From Talinum fruticosum (Eukaryota; Streptophyta; Magnoliopsida; Caryophyllales; Talinaceae), in contig JAITYX010000009.1 in assembly GCA_021018815.1 (NCBI GenBank), positions 7,132,501 to 7,196,500 on the forward strand: 64,000 nt of DNA. The letters run 5' to 3'. The notes under the pieces are model-generated. The model saw only the letters and a program-made list of their open reading frames with translations. It was not told where the DNA came from and ran no database searches. A program made the translations under genes and the position numbers. Within the stretch, counting starts at the first letter, position 1, and every line of letters starts with the position of its first letter. Below, piece by piece: positions 22,849 through 35,618 of the stretch.

Positions 22849-24896
22849 CGTAGGAACCGCGGCCGGCGGGACCCGCTCGAGGCCGAGCTTCCCACATGTT
22901 GGAATTAGGGTTTTCAATGAAAGGGGTTGGAAATGAATTTAGGGTTTGAAGATTGATTTTTGAAAGTGGGGATTAATCTCTTATTTAGAGTTCGAATTTT
23001 ATTAAGTTAAGTTCAAGATTAAATCAAATTGATTAGCGGTTTTATTAATTATTTTATTTTAAAATGTATTTTCAAAAGTCTTGAGATATTATTTTCTTTA
23101 CTTGAACAAAATAAAGAAAGTTAGGGTTTCAAATCTGTTGTGAGGCTTTAGGGTCAAACTAGTGTAAAAACACCGGTTTGGACCTAAGCCAAGGCTAATG
23201 CCAACTCGGTGTTGGTCGAAGCCGGCACCTAGCGGTCGGGGCGCTAGCCACAAGCCACTCTCGAAGAAATCAGCCTCGACCTTTGTCCTGGAAGGCATGT
23301 TCGAAGCCCTAAATCTTTACCTCCAGTCGAGAAAAAGCCAAGATGTAATTTGAATAGAAATAAAGCGAAGGGAGGAGTCGCTAGTTAGTTTTTAGGAAAG
23401 AAAAACTAACTAAAATATTAAAAATTTACTCTTCCAATCTTAGTATGGGAAAACTATGACTAAAAAGGCTAAAAACATGACTCCATCGGTCTTAGAACCG
23501 AGAATCGAGTTCGGGCATGAGGGTATGAAACGTAGGGATAAACCCTTCCGTTCCACCCGTCCAAAGACGACCATTACTACTTTGAGTAGTGAATCGGAAT
23601 AACATACTAAACACAAGCAAACAACATACTAAATGGAAATTTAAAGCAACCAAAACATGATAACAAGTGGTAAAAAGCAAATGAAAAGGAAAGCGAGTAA
23701 AGTAAAAGCAAAAGAAAAGAAAAGCGAGAAATTTAAAGGATTACATCGGACGGGGAGGAAATAAAAGCAATACAATTCTTCTCCACAATATGGAAAGCGA
23801 TAAAAAGCATAAAATAAATAACCATTTGAATTGATGCCCTCAGGTTGTCCCACCTGCCGATCTTGATCTCGATACTAAATCCGGTGACGCGACGGTGGTG
23901 AATCAAGGAAAGGGGCTTTTGTGAGTTTTTAGTAGGTAAAAAGATCGATGATGGAGTATTACTGGTTCAAATGTGGTAAGGATGAAGGATGGAATGGGGA
24001 TAAGCTGAAAAGGGACCAAGAGATCATAATACGAAGGAAGTATTCAGTAGCACTTAATCAAATTTCGAAGCGTAACATTAGGAATAAGCCTTCTAGTTAG
24101 GATTCGGCGGTTTAGTGCTAAGCAAAAAGTCGTATGAACTATTTTTGGCAGCATGACACATAGGCTGAAGCCATGTTGAAATGAGATCCAAAGCTCTCTA
24201 TTTATAGGGGAGAAAGCTAGGTCACAAATGACCTAAAGTTGCTCTCCACCAGCCGCTCGAAGCAACTAAGAAAATCGGGCCAAAAATCACAAGATTGAAC
24301 CGAGATAGAATAGGACAAAATCGGATAGAATCTGATCGGCGGCGTCGACCACCCGGGGATGCCTAGGGTTTTGTGCCCTTTCGTGCTTGAAAAGGGAGTC
24401 TCCTAGCCAAAACGCGGTGTTTCACTTGAAAAATCTAGGTAAAAGGCGTCGGCCATGTGGTGACGTTTTAAGGGAGGAAGCTCCTCGTCTCGGGTGGACT
24501 TGTCTTGGAGCTTAAATGTAGCACTTTGATACTTGTGATTATAAAATGCAATGCCTAACATCATCTTGAGGTCTTGAGCTTCGTGTACGATTAGACAAAA
24601 GTGAAATTCAGAATTCTAAGCACTGGAATTTCTGGTACGCGGCACTTGAACTCCATGACTTTAGAAGTTTGGTCCGTGCTTGGACCATCCGAAAGAAAAG
24701 GGATTTTTAGATCGACCCAAGACAAAAGACTATTTATCTTGTGCTTGGGGTTTTTGTGGTTTATTGGCTTCAGTCGCACCAATCAAATTCTGTTTGTGAT
24801 CCAAATCCATAAACAGGACTCGGGATTTCATTATCGGGCCAACAATATAAAATAAAGACTTAAAAGAGATAGGGTGACATGTTTTAGGTGTCTACA
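22849..24896 (-). repeat. 5' LTR of Tat-like element 2
   Basis: On the - strand it starts TGTAGACACCTAAAACATG at 24,896 and ends CCTACG (expected CTACA, last base changed) at 22,849, about 2,048 bp. The length, the TGTAGACACC start and the adjoining PBS fit an Ogre/Tat LTR. I see no second copy in the window. The right edge adjoins copia LTR sequence at 24,897. Confidence 0.65.
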
Positions 24897-26286
24897 AGGG
24901 GTGAATAGGGTGAGAAGGAATTTTTGCGAGAATAAAGTGATTGTCGGCAAAGTATGAACTTAGAAGATAATTATGAGTCTAGAATGAACTTATAAAAACA
25001 GAACTCGGAAGATACGTGGAAACCCTCTTGGGGAAGAAAACCACGAGATAGTATCAATCTAGACACCAAGTCAAACCCACTATTTTGAATCCACAAAGTA
25101 CAAAGACTGACTTTTACAAAAATTTTCCCATAGACAATTCAATAGAAGTTTTCCTAGACACGAAATTTTCTTATCTATTCTAGTACTTCCTAACCGAGAT
25201 AACCCTTACAACTAACGGCAACTAAGCTGAGTTAACCCTTACAACTTTGTTAAGGGACTTCACATAGAATTGAAGTAAGCAAGGTTGTTTACAAGACTTC
25301 TTCTTTACAACTCGGAAAGTAAGAACTTAAGTACAGAGTTGAAAGCTAAAGATTGAGATAGTATGATTTGGTTTTTGCAATTTCATCAATCTTCAAGTCT
25401 TGTAGGAAAGCTTATATACACAGCAGCGCAGAGTATCCATTGTGACTGATTTTGGACTAGGAAACTTCATCGGCCGTTGTAACAGGTAGTTTGAATCCCT
25501 CGAAAAGCGATCGTTGCAAATGTGAATGTTGTGCCTTAGTCCTTGGCTCAAAAGGTGGTTCAACCCACTAGTTGTGACTGAGATGCGGGGTGAAAGTAGC
25601 CGTTAGACTCAAAGTTGAAGTTTAATGGATTTGGTAACAAAAAACCACGACACCGTGTGTCGAGTCTTGTCTCGAAACGAGTACTTTTTGTCTGCTGGTG
25701 TTTAACGGTTAGAAGTCGGTTGCTTTTACTTTTCAAAATGAGATTAAAAATACTTTAATCAACTTGCAAAAGAAAATCAAAGTGATCCTTAAAGTATAAA
25801 AATACTTTGGTCCAAGATTAGGCGGGGATAATAATTAATTTATAATAATTAAGCACTTAATTATCCTTAACTTGAGAAAATGGAATTTTACGAGTCTAAT
25901 ATTTAATAGGTTCTAATTCCATTTTGTATCTATCTTTAAGATGAATAAGAGATTAAACATATAGACACATTGCATCAAATTGATCAAGTAAGTAATTTCG
26001 GTTAATAAGTCTGACTTAGAAGAATGAATTAACACGGTAATTCTTTTCCGAGTGAGTACTAAAAGTCAAAGTGCGGAACACGTTATGCATGTGAAATTAT
26101 TTACTTATGACTACTATCCGAGTTGTTTCTAAGTGGGTCGAAACCCGAGAGATGTGTGTTTTACTCAAGAAATGTTTTACGAGTAGGTAAGACAGATATT
26201 GAAAACTTAAGGATGAGCTTCTTGAAGAGTGAGAATGACTTGAATTCAAAACCATGGAGAGATAGAGAATTATACCCGAGTCTTCA
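24897..26286 (-). repeat. 3' LTR of the second copia element, edge missing
   Basis: It aligns with the first copia LTR from the GGGGTGAATAGGGTG stretch to the GTCTTCA end. The first several tens of bases (TGAAGGTTTGCTCGGGG and following) are absent because the Tat-like element lies there. A TATATAAG box on the - strand lies near 25,410-25,418. Confidence 0.85.
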
Positions 26287-26303
26287 ATCTCCCTCTTTTG
26301 ATG
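26287..26303 (-). other. Polypurine tract of the second copia element
   Basis: The - strand reads CAAAAGAGGGAGAT next to the TGAAGACTCG start of the LTR, the counterpart of the tract at 4,535-4,548. Confidence 0.75.
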
Positions 26304-26729
26304 AAAGGCATTCAACACTTATAACAAGAGTTAGAAGTTCAAATAGTTAAGTTTTCGTGACTCGAAACGAATGACTATAAGATGTTCTTGGTGGAGTTCG
26401 GTTAGAATTCATTATTAAAGGGAAGACATATATCAAAGTATTTATCGAGTAAGAGAATTAGATATGATCAATTATCGAGAGAAGAAAAATAGAAAGAAAA
26501 TTGTGAATAACACAAGTTAATGATGCTCAAAAATAGCATAATTTCATTACTTAGAGAAATAAATACAAAGACATACAAAAAAAATAAGTAAGCTAAGCAA
26601 GCTCCCCTAGACAACTAACTATCTCGTCCTAGATTTCTCCAGGATTTCTCTCCCCTATGCATTTCATAAAAATAAAGTAAGGGGGAAAGAAAGAGAGATA
26701 TAGAAATATTGGACTAAAGCGAAAAAAAA
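26304..26729. other. Non-coding 3' region of the second copia element
   Basis: An A-rich stretch matching the position of 4,549-5,290 in the first element. I see no gene in it. Confidence 0.4.
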
Positions 26730-28036
26730 AATTAATCAAGAGGGAGCTGGAGCAATGTGAGTGGAGGAGAAGGAACGAGGACCCCTTCTTACTGCAACTG
26801 TAGCCTTGAGATTAACTCTGTTGGACGTGGAATAGGTGGTAAGAGGAGAGGAATTCTTGTGCTTGAAGTGCAGACCTTCATACTAGAGGTTACTGCTTCC
26901 TCTATTTCCTTTTCTTAGACCTCGGCTTCTTCGACTTGAGATGGTTGTGCGAAGGTTAAGCACTGGGACTTACCAACATCCTCAACCTCTTCCGAGGCAT
27001 ACTCGGTGTGTTATGAGGAGATGACCTCAGATTCCTTTTCTCCTAGGCCTTCACCTTGGCCTGCTCCAGCTTCTTAGTCAAAAGAGTTGGAGGGCTTTGA
27101 GGATGATTCCGATTCGGAATGGAATTACGAGTCCTCAGCAACCTTGGTTACGCGCTCTTGGAGACGGGCTGATCTAGTCTTGTTGCCGCTTGGATGACTG
27201 CTTTCAACTCAAAGACCAGAGCTTGACTACGATCGATTTGCTTCGAGCCATGCTCTAAAGATAAGTTAATATAGGCATGAAACCCTAGAAAGCACCAAGA
27301 GTTGATTGTAACTCTTTTGCAAGAGCAACAAATTGTGAGGCCACCTTTTGAAGTAAATCCATAGAAGGTGCAAGCTGGGAAGAAGATGGACCGGTTATCG
27401 AAGAGGAGTTTCGGAACTCTTCCGAGTCCGAGAAGGAGGAGGTAAAAGTTCACAAGAGTGAACCCGGACACCAAGGTATCCTAGACCAACTATCTCAACC
27501 CCGCCTACACGGACGGTCGGCTTAAGACATTTAAGAGGATCATTAGGAAGATCCACTTTGAAGTGAGCAAAAAGCTGCATAAAGTAAAGCTCCGAAAGGA
27601 AGGGTTTTTATTCGATATGTGGGAACAGAAGCTATTTGATCAATAATAAAAGGGAAGAGGTCAACCTCATACACTTATAGAATATCATACAAAAGTTTGA
27701 GAACCTTACGGTTGGGGTTCTCCTTGGATGGATAAAATGAGAACACAGTTCTTATCAAGATAAAACAGAGAAGTCCGGCTTCAAACCTCATCCGAGTCAC
27801 AGAAAAGTTCTTCCTAAACTTGGGAACAACTCTTGCATACTTATCAAAGAAATCATCGGCGGTTTCATTGAAAGGAATAAGATTTGAGTTTAGAAAAGAG
27901 TCCGAACCTCAAAGAGTTTATGGAGAAGAGAGAGATTAATACGAATAACCCTTTGTGGATTCTCAAGTTGGGTGGTTCGGGTTCTAGCCTTTTTAGTGGT
28001 TGACCCTCCTTCGGTTGCGCTTCCTCTCTTAGGCAT
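26730..28036 (-). pseudogene. Env-like ORF of the second copia element, broken
   Basis: The - strand start codon at 28,036 opens with MPKRGSATEGG, the same opening as in the first element. Open pieces continue through 27,580-27,395 and 27,474-27,148, and an acidic, Glu-rich end lies near 26,880-27,130. Frames change and stops occur. The conserved start and position in two diverged elements argue that this ORF was once under selection. No membrane segment is obvious. Confidence 0.55.
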
Positions 28037-28595
28037 TGTGAGAGAAAGAGAAATAATTTGAGTTTAGAAGGAGAATGAGTGAAAAAGTGAATGAGTGAGA
28101 ATTAATACGAGAATAGAGAAGTAGAGAGTCCGAGTTTAAAGAGTGTCCGAGCAAGAAATTCCGAGTTCGATATAGAGAGTGAGTGAGTGAGAAATAGCAA
28201 AGTGAATGAATGAGGATGAATATATGTTATTTATAAATCAACAACCTGTCAAGGAACAAAGGCCTTACTGACTAAGTACTTAGAGTAACGGCTAGCGAGA
28301 CCATTTGGCGTTCCAATCTCTAACGGTTACTTCTTGAAAATGCTTTCTTCCAACGGCTAGTTTCCTGATCTGTTCGCATGACGGAGAGAGAAAAAGAGAT
28401 TTTCAAAAATATTTTAAGGATTCTCTATTGATTGGAGAAGATCTCAAAATTTTGATATCCATTTTTCTCTAAATTGAGTCTAACTCAATGATGTGTCTAA
28501 GGTACTCAGAACACACTCGAAACTTAATAACTTATAGCACAGTTTCATCAAATTTCAAGTGATCCACTAGTTGTTCACTCATAACGAGATAATAA
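28037..28595 (-). other. Leader of the env-like ORF, second copia element
   Basis: A non-coding stretch between the CACTA insertion and the env-like start, corresponding to 6,432-7,020 in the first element. A GAGTGAGTGAGAGAA-like purine-rich part lies near 28,170-28,190. Confidence 0.4.
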
Positions 28596-28659
28596 CACTA
28601 TTACATGAATCACTTTTAACGATGGGTCTTTAACGATGGTTAAAAGGACAAACCATCAT

Positions 28660-28825
28660 GAAAAATGGACCGGTGGCATTTTTATAAATAACCGGCGTTG
28701 TTTAAGACATATGACAACGATTGTTTGAAACAACCATCGTCATATGTGAAGGCACCAACATATGATGACGGTTGTTTCAAACAACCGTCATCATAGGGCA
28801 CATGTAACGACGGTTACGTGTTTGA
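28660..28825. repeat. Left subterminal repeats of the CACTA element
   Basis: Copies of an ACGACGGTTGTTT-like motif are arranged as inverted pairs (for example around 28,705-28,745 and 28,760-28,798), each able to fold into a short hairpin. In En/Spm elements such repeats bind the TNPA-type protein. Confidence 0.7.
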
Positions 28826-30299
28826 ACTGTGTTTAAATGTGTTTCACATATCTAAAAAAACCGAGACATACTCTTGCTCTTTCACACGCCAAGTTCATCT
28901 TCTCTATTTTCTCGGTCTTATCGCTCTTCCACAGTCTTCTCGTCCATAGTCCTCGGATCTGGATCTCCTCGACTTGATACTTGTCACCGGTAAGTCTGTC
29001 ATCGCTCACTCTCGCCGGTAAGATCTCGGCTTTACCTTTGATTGCTCTTTCCTTTCCCTCACTATTTCCTCTCATTTGTTTTAGGTACAGCTCTCCTCTT
29101 TCCTTTTGCTCGATCTACCACTTGTTTGACCTCTAGCCTCTCGCTCCCTCTCTCTATTGTTGTTGTTCTTCCTGTATGATTCTCTATCATCTTTTATTTT
29201 TCACTTTAAGTTATTTACAAAATTTAGGTAGTTGAATGTTGAATGTATTTGAGGTAATTTGAATATTGAGAAAATGGGTAATGTTTGAGATTGTTGAAAT
29301 GTTGAATTGTTTATTAAGGATGTGGGTAACATTTGTTTAGTTTGTTAAGTTGGAAATTCGTGAAATTTTTGAGATTTTGAGAAATGGGTTTAGGATTTTA
29401 GGATTTAATTTATAGGAAATAGAATGATAGTTAATGATGGTAAATTGAAAGATTGCATCCAAATTTGTTTAGGGTTTTAAAGAAACAAGAAGATAATTTG
29501 GATATAGGATCATCCCCAAAAACTTGTTAGTAAGTACTAGGGCTTTGTTTTTTTCATATAATTCGATTAATGACATGCTTCGTTAAATTACTGTATGCAT
29601 TTTATAAGCTTAGAGAACTCGTTCAAACATCCGTACATAACAAGTTATCCTAAGTCGCGGTACGTGCTTAAATGTGCGTATAGCTTTTAGGATATTAGCT
29701 TGGTATGTGTAGGTTTTTGAATTGTCCGTGTTAGACAGTTTGAGAATAATATGATAATAGGTTGTGTGGCTATTATAATTTTATCATAAATTTGACAAGA
29801 TATCACGGTGCTCATTTCCCCTCTTGTTCTTTGGGTGCAATTATGATGACAATGGGTTTGATGTGTGTATCTTTACTTATGTTACCATACAATTAAGTAA
29901 GGATATACACATTAGCCACTTCGTTTTCATATGTTGTACTTGAAGAACTAAGGGAAATGTTGTCGGAATTTCGTCAAATGTATGATAAGATTTTGCTACA
30001 CGATCTAGGGTCATATTATTCTTAAATAGGTTTAGGACCATCTATCCCTGTAGAAGGATCTTAGGCTCATGTCATATTATTTGTGTGTAAGTACGTATTT
30101 ATCGAACTATATATATGTGGTGAATTGCTTCTCGTGTTTATGGGTAAGGTATGGATCGAGAGTGAGTTTATAGTGATAGCGAGGAGTGTAGAATCATGAT
30201 GGTGTTAACAATTTCCTTGAGATTGTCGTTGAACATGGCGCCAAATGTTGAGAACAATCCATATTCTGTATGTGTTTAAGGTATTTCAACTCCTCAAGA
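28826..30299 (+). other. 5' non-coding region of the CACTA element
   Basis: The stretch starts with a CT-rich part (28,860-29,160) that may be the promoter and 5' UTR, followed by an AT-rich part that looks like an intron. I see no transposase domain here. The - strand frame at 28,833-29,075 has no family features. Confidence 0.4.
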
Positions 30300-33260
30300 T
30301 TTCCCCTAAGGTTGTAAAAGGTCACCTATATCGGCATGGGTTTGACACAACTTACACGGTGTGAGTATGGCGTGAGGAAGAGGAGTCCTCTATGAATAAT
30401 GGAGAGGAAGATGAAGGGTATTATGAAAATGAAGCCAGTAATATGGAATTAGAAGATCGGCTCGAAGATCTAGTTCGTGGAGTAGAACGTGAGTTAGTCA
30501 ATCAACCACACGTATTAGAGCAATTGTTAGCCGATTTGGAGAAGCCTCTTTAGCCGGGGTGTGATAAATATACCCGTTTATCAGCTGTGTTGAGGTTGAT
30601 GAACTTGAAAATGGCTAATGGATGGAGTGACAAAAGTTTCACGGACTTACTGCATGTGCTCAATGATATATTCCCATAAGGCAATGTCCTTCCCAGCCGT
30701 ACATATGAGGTGAAGAGGATGTTGTGTCCTATGGGCATGGGCTATAAGAAGATACATGCCTACCCAAATGATTGCATCTTGTACTAAAAAGAACATGCAC
30801 ATATACAAAAATGTCCTAAGTGTGGTGTACCTCGATACAAAATGAAATACATCGATGGAGAGAGTGTTAAGGGACCTCAAGCAAAGGTATTGTGGTACTT
30901 GTCGATAATACCGAGGTTTAAGCACTTGTTTTCAAGTGCAACTAATGCCAAGAACTTGACGTGGCATGCCGACGGAAGAGTCTCGTAATGACAAGCTACA
31001 TCACCCTGCCCATTTTCCTCAATGGAAGAAGATCGATTCAATGTTCCGGAATTTGGTAGGGAAGCACGGAATCTACGTGCGGGTCTTTGTACGGACGGAA
31101 TAAACCCCCACGGTGACCTCGGTAGCAAGCATAGCGGTTGGCCCGTTCTTTTGGTTATCCATAACCTACCGTCATCGTTGTGTATGAAGCGAAAGTACAT
31201 TATGTTGTCAATGCTCATTTATAGGCCTAAATAGCTAGGAAATGATATAGATGTGTAATTGGGGCCTCTTGTTGAAGATTTCAAGCTTTTGTGGGATGAA
31301 GGTGTTTCGGTTTACGATGCATACTGTCAAGAGCAATTTATATTGCGAGCTATGATCTTCACCATAATCAATGACTTTCCCGCGTACAAAAACTTTTTCC
31401 GGATACACGGTCAAAGGCCACAAGGCATGCCTTATTTATGCGAGAGGGTACTTGCTTCTATCAACTTAAGCACGGAAAAAGACGGCCCATCTCGAACACC
31501 GGAAGTTTTTCCCTTTTCCAATCAATATAGTAAGAAAAAGAAGGCTTTCAATGGTAAAACCGAGATGGATTCTGCTCCAACTCCATTAACAGGACATCAA
31601 ATATATGAGCAAGTGAAGGATCTTGATATGGAGTTTGGCACGCCATACCGACATCAATCCGAAACGGTGTGTGGAAAAAGAGATCAATATTTTTTTATCT
31701 TCCATATTGGAAAGATTTGTATGTGAGACATAGTCTTGATGTAATGCATATAGAGAAAAATATCCGTGAAAGTCTCATTGGCACTCTTCTAAACATATCG
31801 GGAAGACGAAGGATGGAGAGAAAGCACGACTTGATATGTGTGTAATGGAAATACGGGAGGAATTAGCACCACAACCAAAAGGGAAGAGAAAATATTTTCC
31901 TCCGGCATCTTACACATTGAGTAAAAGGGAAAAACAACGTTTGTGTGAGACCTTGAAGAAACTTAAAGTGCCACAAGGATATTCTTCAAACATCAATAAA
32001 CTCGTTTCGATGTCCGATTATAGACTAATTGGTCTTAAATCTCACGATTATCATGCTTTGATGCAACAAATACTGTCCGTTGCTATCCGAGCCATGATGC
32101 CGAAACATGTTAGACAAGTGATCACAACACTTTGCTTCTTTAATGCCATATGCAGCACGATCGTTGATTTGGAGAAATTGGATGATCTTCAATGGGGTGT
32201 GATTGTTACGTTGTGCCAACTTGAGATGTACTTCTCACCTTCTTTTTTGATATCATGGTGCACCTAGTTGTCCATTTGGTGAGAGAAGTGCGATTCTATG
32301 GCCCGATTTATTGATGGATGTACTCTTTTGAACGTTTCATGAAAATTCTCAAACGGTATGTTAGAAATCGGTACCGACCAGGAAGTATGCATTGTTGAGG
32401 GATACACAGTGAGGAGTATGTTGAGTTCTATTGTGAATACTACCCCCAAACGGAAGAAGTTGGTATTCCAAAACATCAATTTATGGGAAAGATCGGTGGG
32501 CGGGGAAGCTGGGCCGACGGTTCTAACAATTAGTCGGGATATGAGGGATCAAGCACATCTTTATATTCTACAAAACAACGACGAAGTGCAGCCGTTTATT
32601 GATAAGCATAAATCCTTCATAAGGAGACAATACCGAGGAAAAAATGAGACGTGGGTATTGACCCATCATAATCACACATTTTTCAACTGGTTCGGAGATA
32701 GAGTGATCACTAGCCAATTGGAAGAATCACGAGAACATATCTCGTAAACATTAGCCGACTTACCTAAAGGGTCGTAGTTGGAAGTCATATTTTACCATGG
32801 GTATGACATCAATGGATACTCTTTCCACAAAAAGAGCCAGGATAATAGGAGCACCTCGGAAAATAGTGGGGTCACATTGGAGGCTCATGCACTTCATGTT
32901 TCTAGCTTCAAGGACAAAAACCCTATTGTAGCTAAAATGTCATATGACGAGTGTCATTGAGGAGATATGGGAGCTAGACTATGTTGACTTCAGTGAGCCC
33001 ATTTTCACGGTGCAAATGGGCTGACAATAACAACGGTGTCCAAGTTGATGAGATGGGATTCACAATGGTCGATCTCACAAAAGAAGGGCCTGAAGGGGAT
33101 CAATTCGTTATGACATCCCAAGCAAGACAAGTGTTCAACATTGAGGACCCGACCAATGATAAATGGACGATTATTCTTCAAGGGAAGAGGCACGTTGCTG
33201 GTGAGGATGGTGAAGATGTGTGTGAGTTTGTTGAGGAGATCTCACCCTTCTCCTTGTGAA
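30300..33260 (+). pseudogene. TNP2-type CACTA transposase with DUF4218 and DUF4216 regions, broken
   Basis: The transposase would bind the element ends and catalyse cut-and-paste transposition. Reading the + strand, 30,560-30,900 gives SAVLRLMNLKMANGWSDKSF, GMGYKKIHAYPNDCILY and CPKCGVPRYKMKYIDG, hallmarks of Transposase_21 (TNP2). Next, 31,020-31,234 gives NLRAGLCTDGINPHGDLGSK, and 31,259-31,726 gives GVSVYDAYCQEQFILRAM and NDFPAYKNF. DUF4218-like sequence follows in 31,836-32,560 (KLKVPQGYSSNINKLVSM, LKSHDYHALMQQILSVAIRA). DUF4216-like sequence lies in 32,770-33,260 (FYHGYDINGYSFHKK, EEIWELDYVDF). Stops (for example near 30,552 and 30,678) and frameshifts inactivate it. Confidence 0.85.
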
Positions 33261-34260
33261 TGCTTGTCGAAAAATGAGGATCCTAATTTTGAAGAATTGT
33301 ATTTAAGGGTTGACCATCAAGAGGGCATATATATTGAAGATAAGTCTAAAGGAGGGGAAAAAGCATAAACCATATAATTATATCAACTCGGTAAGAACAT
33401 GAATTTTATTCCGGATGATATCCGATCATCGTTGCTTATTTTAGAAACTGCAACTTGCTTTTCATTATTTTTGACTTGTTGTATTTATGTAAACGAGATG
33501 ATTTTGTTCGATGAGGATCAAAATAACGACTAAGATGTCCAATTGGAAGGGAGAAGATCATCATTCGATGAGGGCCATCATTCGAGTAATGTTTCTTGTA
33601 AATAATTGTTGCTTAACACTTTTCTTCAGTTTTTATGTTGTAGAACCTGTACCCTTGCACGAACTCCAAGAAGCAAAATAAGGACTACGCTCTCCAATGG
33701 AAGGGTAGAAGATCCTCATTCGGTGAGTATCAAAAGGACTAAGCTTTTCGAGTAAAGTTTCTTGTGCATATTTCTTGTGGATAATTGTTGCTTGACACTT
33801 TTCTCGGTTTTGGTTGTTAATCTCTACTCCCGTTTAATGTTTTCCACAGTTATTAAGTTCCTTGTTGTCCAGTCTAGCCCCCTGCACAAACTCCAAGCAA
33901 GCAGTACATGAGGAGCATCACTTTCGAGACAATGACTAAGGAAATAGAGATTGCTTGGTGAGATGTCCTCATTGTGTATTCCTTTTCGATATTTATGTCA
34001 AAAAGTTCATCTGTTTCTCTTGAAACTTTGTGGTTTAAATTATTTTCACATCATTGTAGTATATTCTTTGCTTGAACTTAAATGTGAAACATATGGAGCT
34101 GTGTTGCGAACTTGTTTAGATGGAACTTTGTTATGGTTGTAGTAAGTTGAAGATTTTTGTATTATGTTGGAAAATTGAGGTTGTTGCTTTGTTGTTATGT
34201 AAGTTGTGATGTATTTTGGAGTATACTTTGTACAAGAGGACAAAAATACAAAAAAACTAT
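33261..34260 (+). other. 3' non-coding region of the CACTA element
   Basis: Beyond the last transposase fragment I see no domain. The stretch contains two partial copies of an AGTTTCTTGT...AATTGTTGCTT-type phrase near 33,590 and 33,760, suggesting a local duplication of about 180 bp. Confidence 0.4.
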
Positions 34261-34609
34261 TAAAAAAATACGAGACGTATGACGACGGTTCTTACAATAG
34301 AAGCTGTCGTCATATGCCCTACCTAACAATTATAGGAATTTTTTGTTCGGGATGTATGATGTCGGTTGTGATGTAAGAACCGGGTCATAGGTAACTACAT
34401 GACGACAGTTCTTTTTGAAAAACGGTCGTCATATAGTCACCTATGACGACGGTTTTTACATTAGAACCATCGTCATAGGTTATCTTTTATTATGGTTCTT
34501 GAACCGTAGTAAAAGATGCTACATACAACGACGCCCTCATACACGACGTCAATTAACCGTCATCAAAGGTCATTTTTAACCGTAGTTAAAAGTGGTTCTT
34601 GTAGTAGTG
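34261..34609. repeat. Right subterminal repeats and TIR of the CACTA element
   Basis: Motifs of the form ATGACGACGGTTCTT and its complement alternate between about 34,268 and 34,520, mirroring the left end. The last 24 bp are the terminal inverted repeat. Confidence 0.75.
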
Positions 34610-34639
34610 CAAGCAAATAAACTCAAAAATTCTCATACA

Positions 34640-35618
34640 ATCACTCAATTAATCATGAATTCGTCATGTCAAGGTCATTCCTAATAAAGCAAAACTAATC
34701 TTCACTCGGAGGTTTTGTGAAGATATCAACTAATTGAAATTTGGTAGGAATAAACTTACGTGAAATATCACCTTTTTCATAGTGGTCTCTTAGAAAATGA
34801 TACCTCATGACCTCGATGTGCTTTATTTTGAATGGTTTACTTGGATTCTTTGTAATGTTGATGGCACTTTGATTACCAGTACTTGATTAGAATATATGTA
34901 AATGACAGTCATAGATCCTTCTAGTGTTGCTTAATCCATAAAATCTTAGTACAACAGGCTCCATCCGTTATGTACTCTGCCTCACTGTTGATAGTGCAAG
35001 CTGAATTCGACTTTTTGAGTGCCGGGAGATGAGTGATTGACCCAAAAATTGACATGCTCCTGAGGTGCTCTTTTTATCAACCTTGTATCCAGCATAATCA
35101 GCATCCGAGTATCCAGTGAGACTCATACTTGAGTCCTTTGAATACCGAGAGATTAAGTGTACGAGTTCTGCAAGATATCTAAAAATTCTCTTCACCATAG
35201 TGAGATGTGATTCTTTTGGATTAGCTTGAAATCTTGCACACAAACAGACACTAAACATAATATCTGACCTACTACATGTAAGATAAAGCGGAGATCCAAT
35301 CATACCTCTATAGAGTTTCGATCTACGACTTTATCTTTCTTATCTGAGTCTAGTTTGGTGCTGCTTACTCATTGGTGTTCGCTGCATGTTTTGACATATT
35401 TTAGCTTGTACCTTTTTAGTAATTCCTTGGTGTACTTGGACCGATGGACATAGATGTCATTTTTCTCTTGCTTGATTTGCAATCCAAGAAAGAAATTGAG
35501 TTCTCCCATCATACTTATTTGGAACTCTTATCTCATCAACTCAAAAAACCCTTGCCATAAAGTTTCATTAGTAGCTCTAAATATAATGTCATCAACATAA
35601 ATCTGAATAATGAGAAAA
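34640..35618 (-). pseudogene. Copia RNase H and RT C-terminal part (second element)
   Basis: The - strand frame 35,303-34,968 reads MIGSPLYLTCSRSDIMFSV, ARFQANPKESHLTMVKRIFR and YSDADYAGYKVDKKSTSG, the connection and RNase H region of copia pol including the DADYAG Asp. The stretch 35,340-35,610 covers the RT thumb and the YVDDIIF-type motif region in broken frames. It is cut at 35,618 by the solo LTR. The counterpart in the first element is 7,060-8,000. Confidence 0.82.

Larger units (their letters stand above)
16300..24896 (-). mobile_element. Ty3/gypsy LTR retrotransposon, Tat/Ogre-like, truncated and RT-less
   Basis: On the - strand, from right to left: a 2.05 kb LTR starting TGTAGACACC (22,849-24,896); a PBS of the Ogre/Tat type at 22,831-22,848; tandem repeats; gag (21,380-20,104); RNase H (about 20,000-19,231); and integrase (about 18,830-16,310, split by a CACTA insertion). 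RNase H before integrase is the gypsy order, and the PBS and LTR start fit Tat/Ogre. No protease or RT can be found between gag and RNase H. No 3' LTR is visible to the left, so the left end is uncertain and may extend to about 13,836. The right end abuts the LTR of the second copia element, missing the first several tens of bases of that LTR, so this element inserted into it. Confidence 0.8.
28596..34609 (+). mobile_element. CACTA (En/Spm-type) DNA transposon with TNP2-like transposase remnant
   Basis: The left end is CACTATTACATGAATCACTT, and the right end read on the other strand is CACTACTACAAGAACCACTT, so the terminal inverted repeat is about 24 bp with three or four mismatches. The 3-bp flanks are TAA (left) and CAA (right), an imperfect duplication. 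Both subterminal regions carry copies of an ATGACGACGGTT-type motif as inverted pairs. The + strand interior encodes a broken transposase of the TNP2 type. The element lies inside the second copia element, whose sequence resumes on both sides. Confidence 0.9.

Noticed and set aside
28833..29075. - strand ORF near the left end of the CACTA element
   Set aside because: No domain, CT-rich leader region, opposite to the transposase direction.
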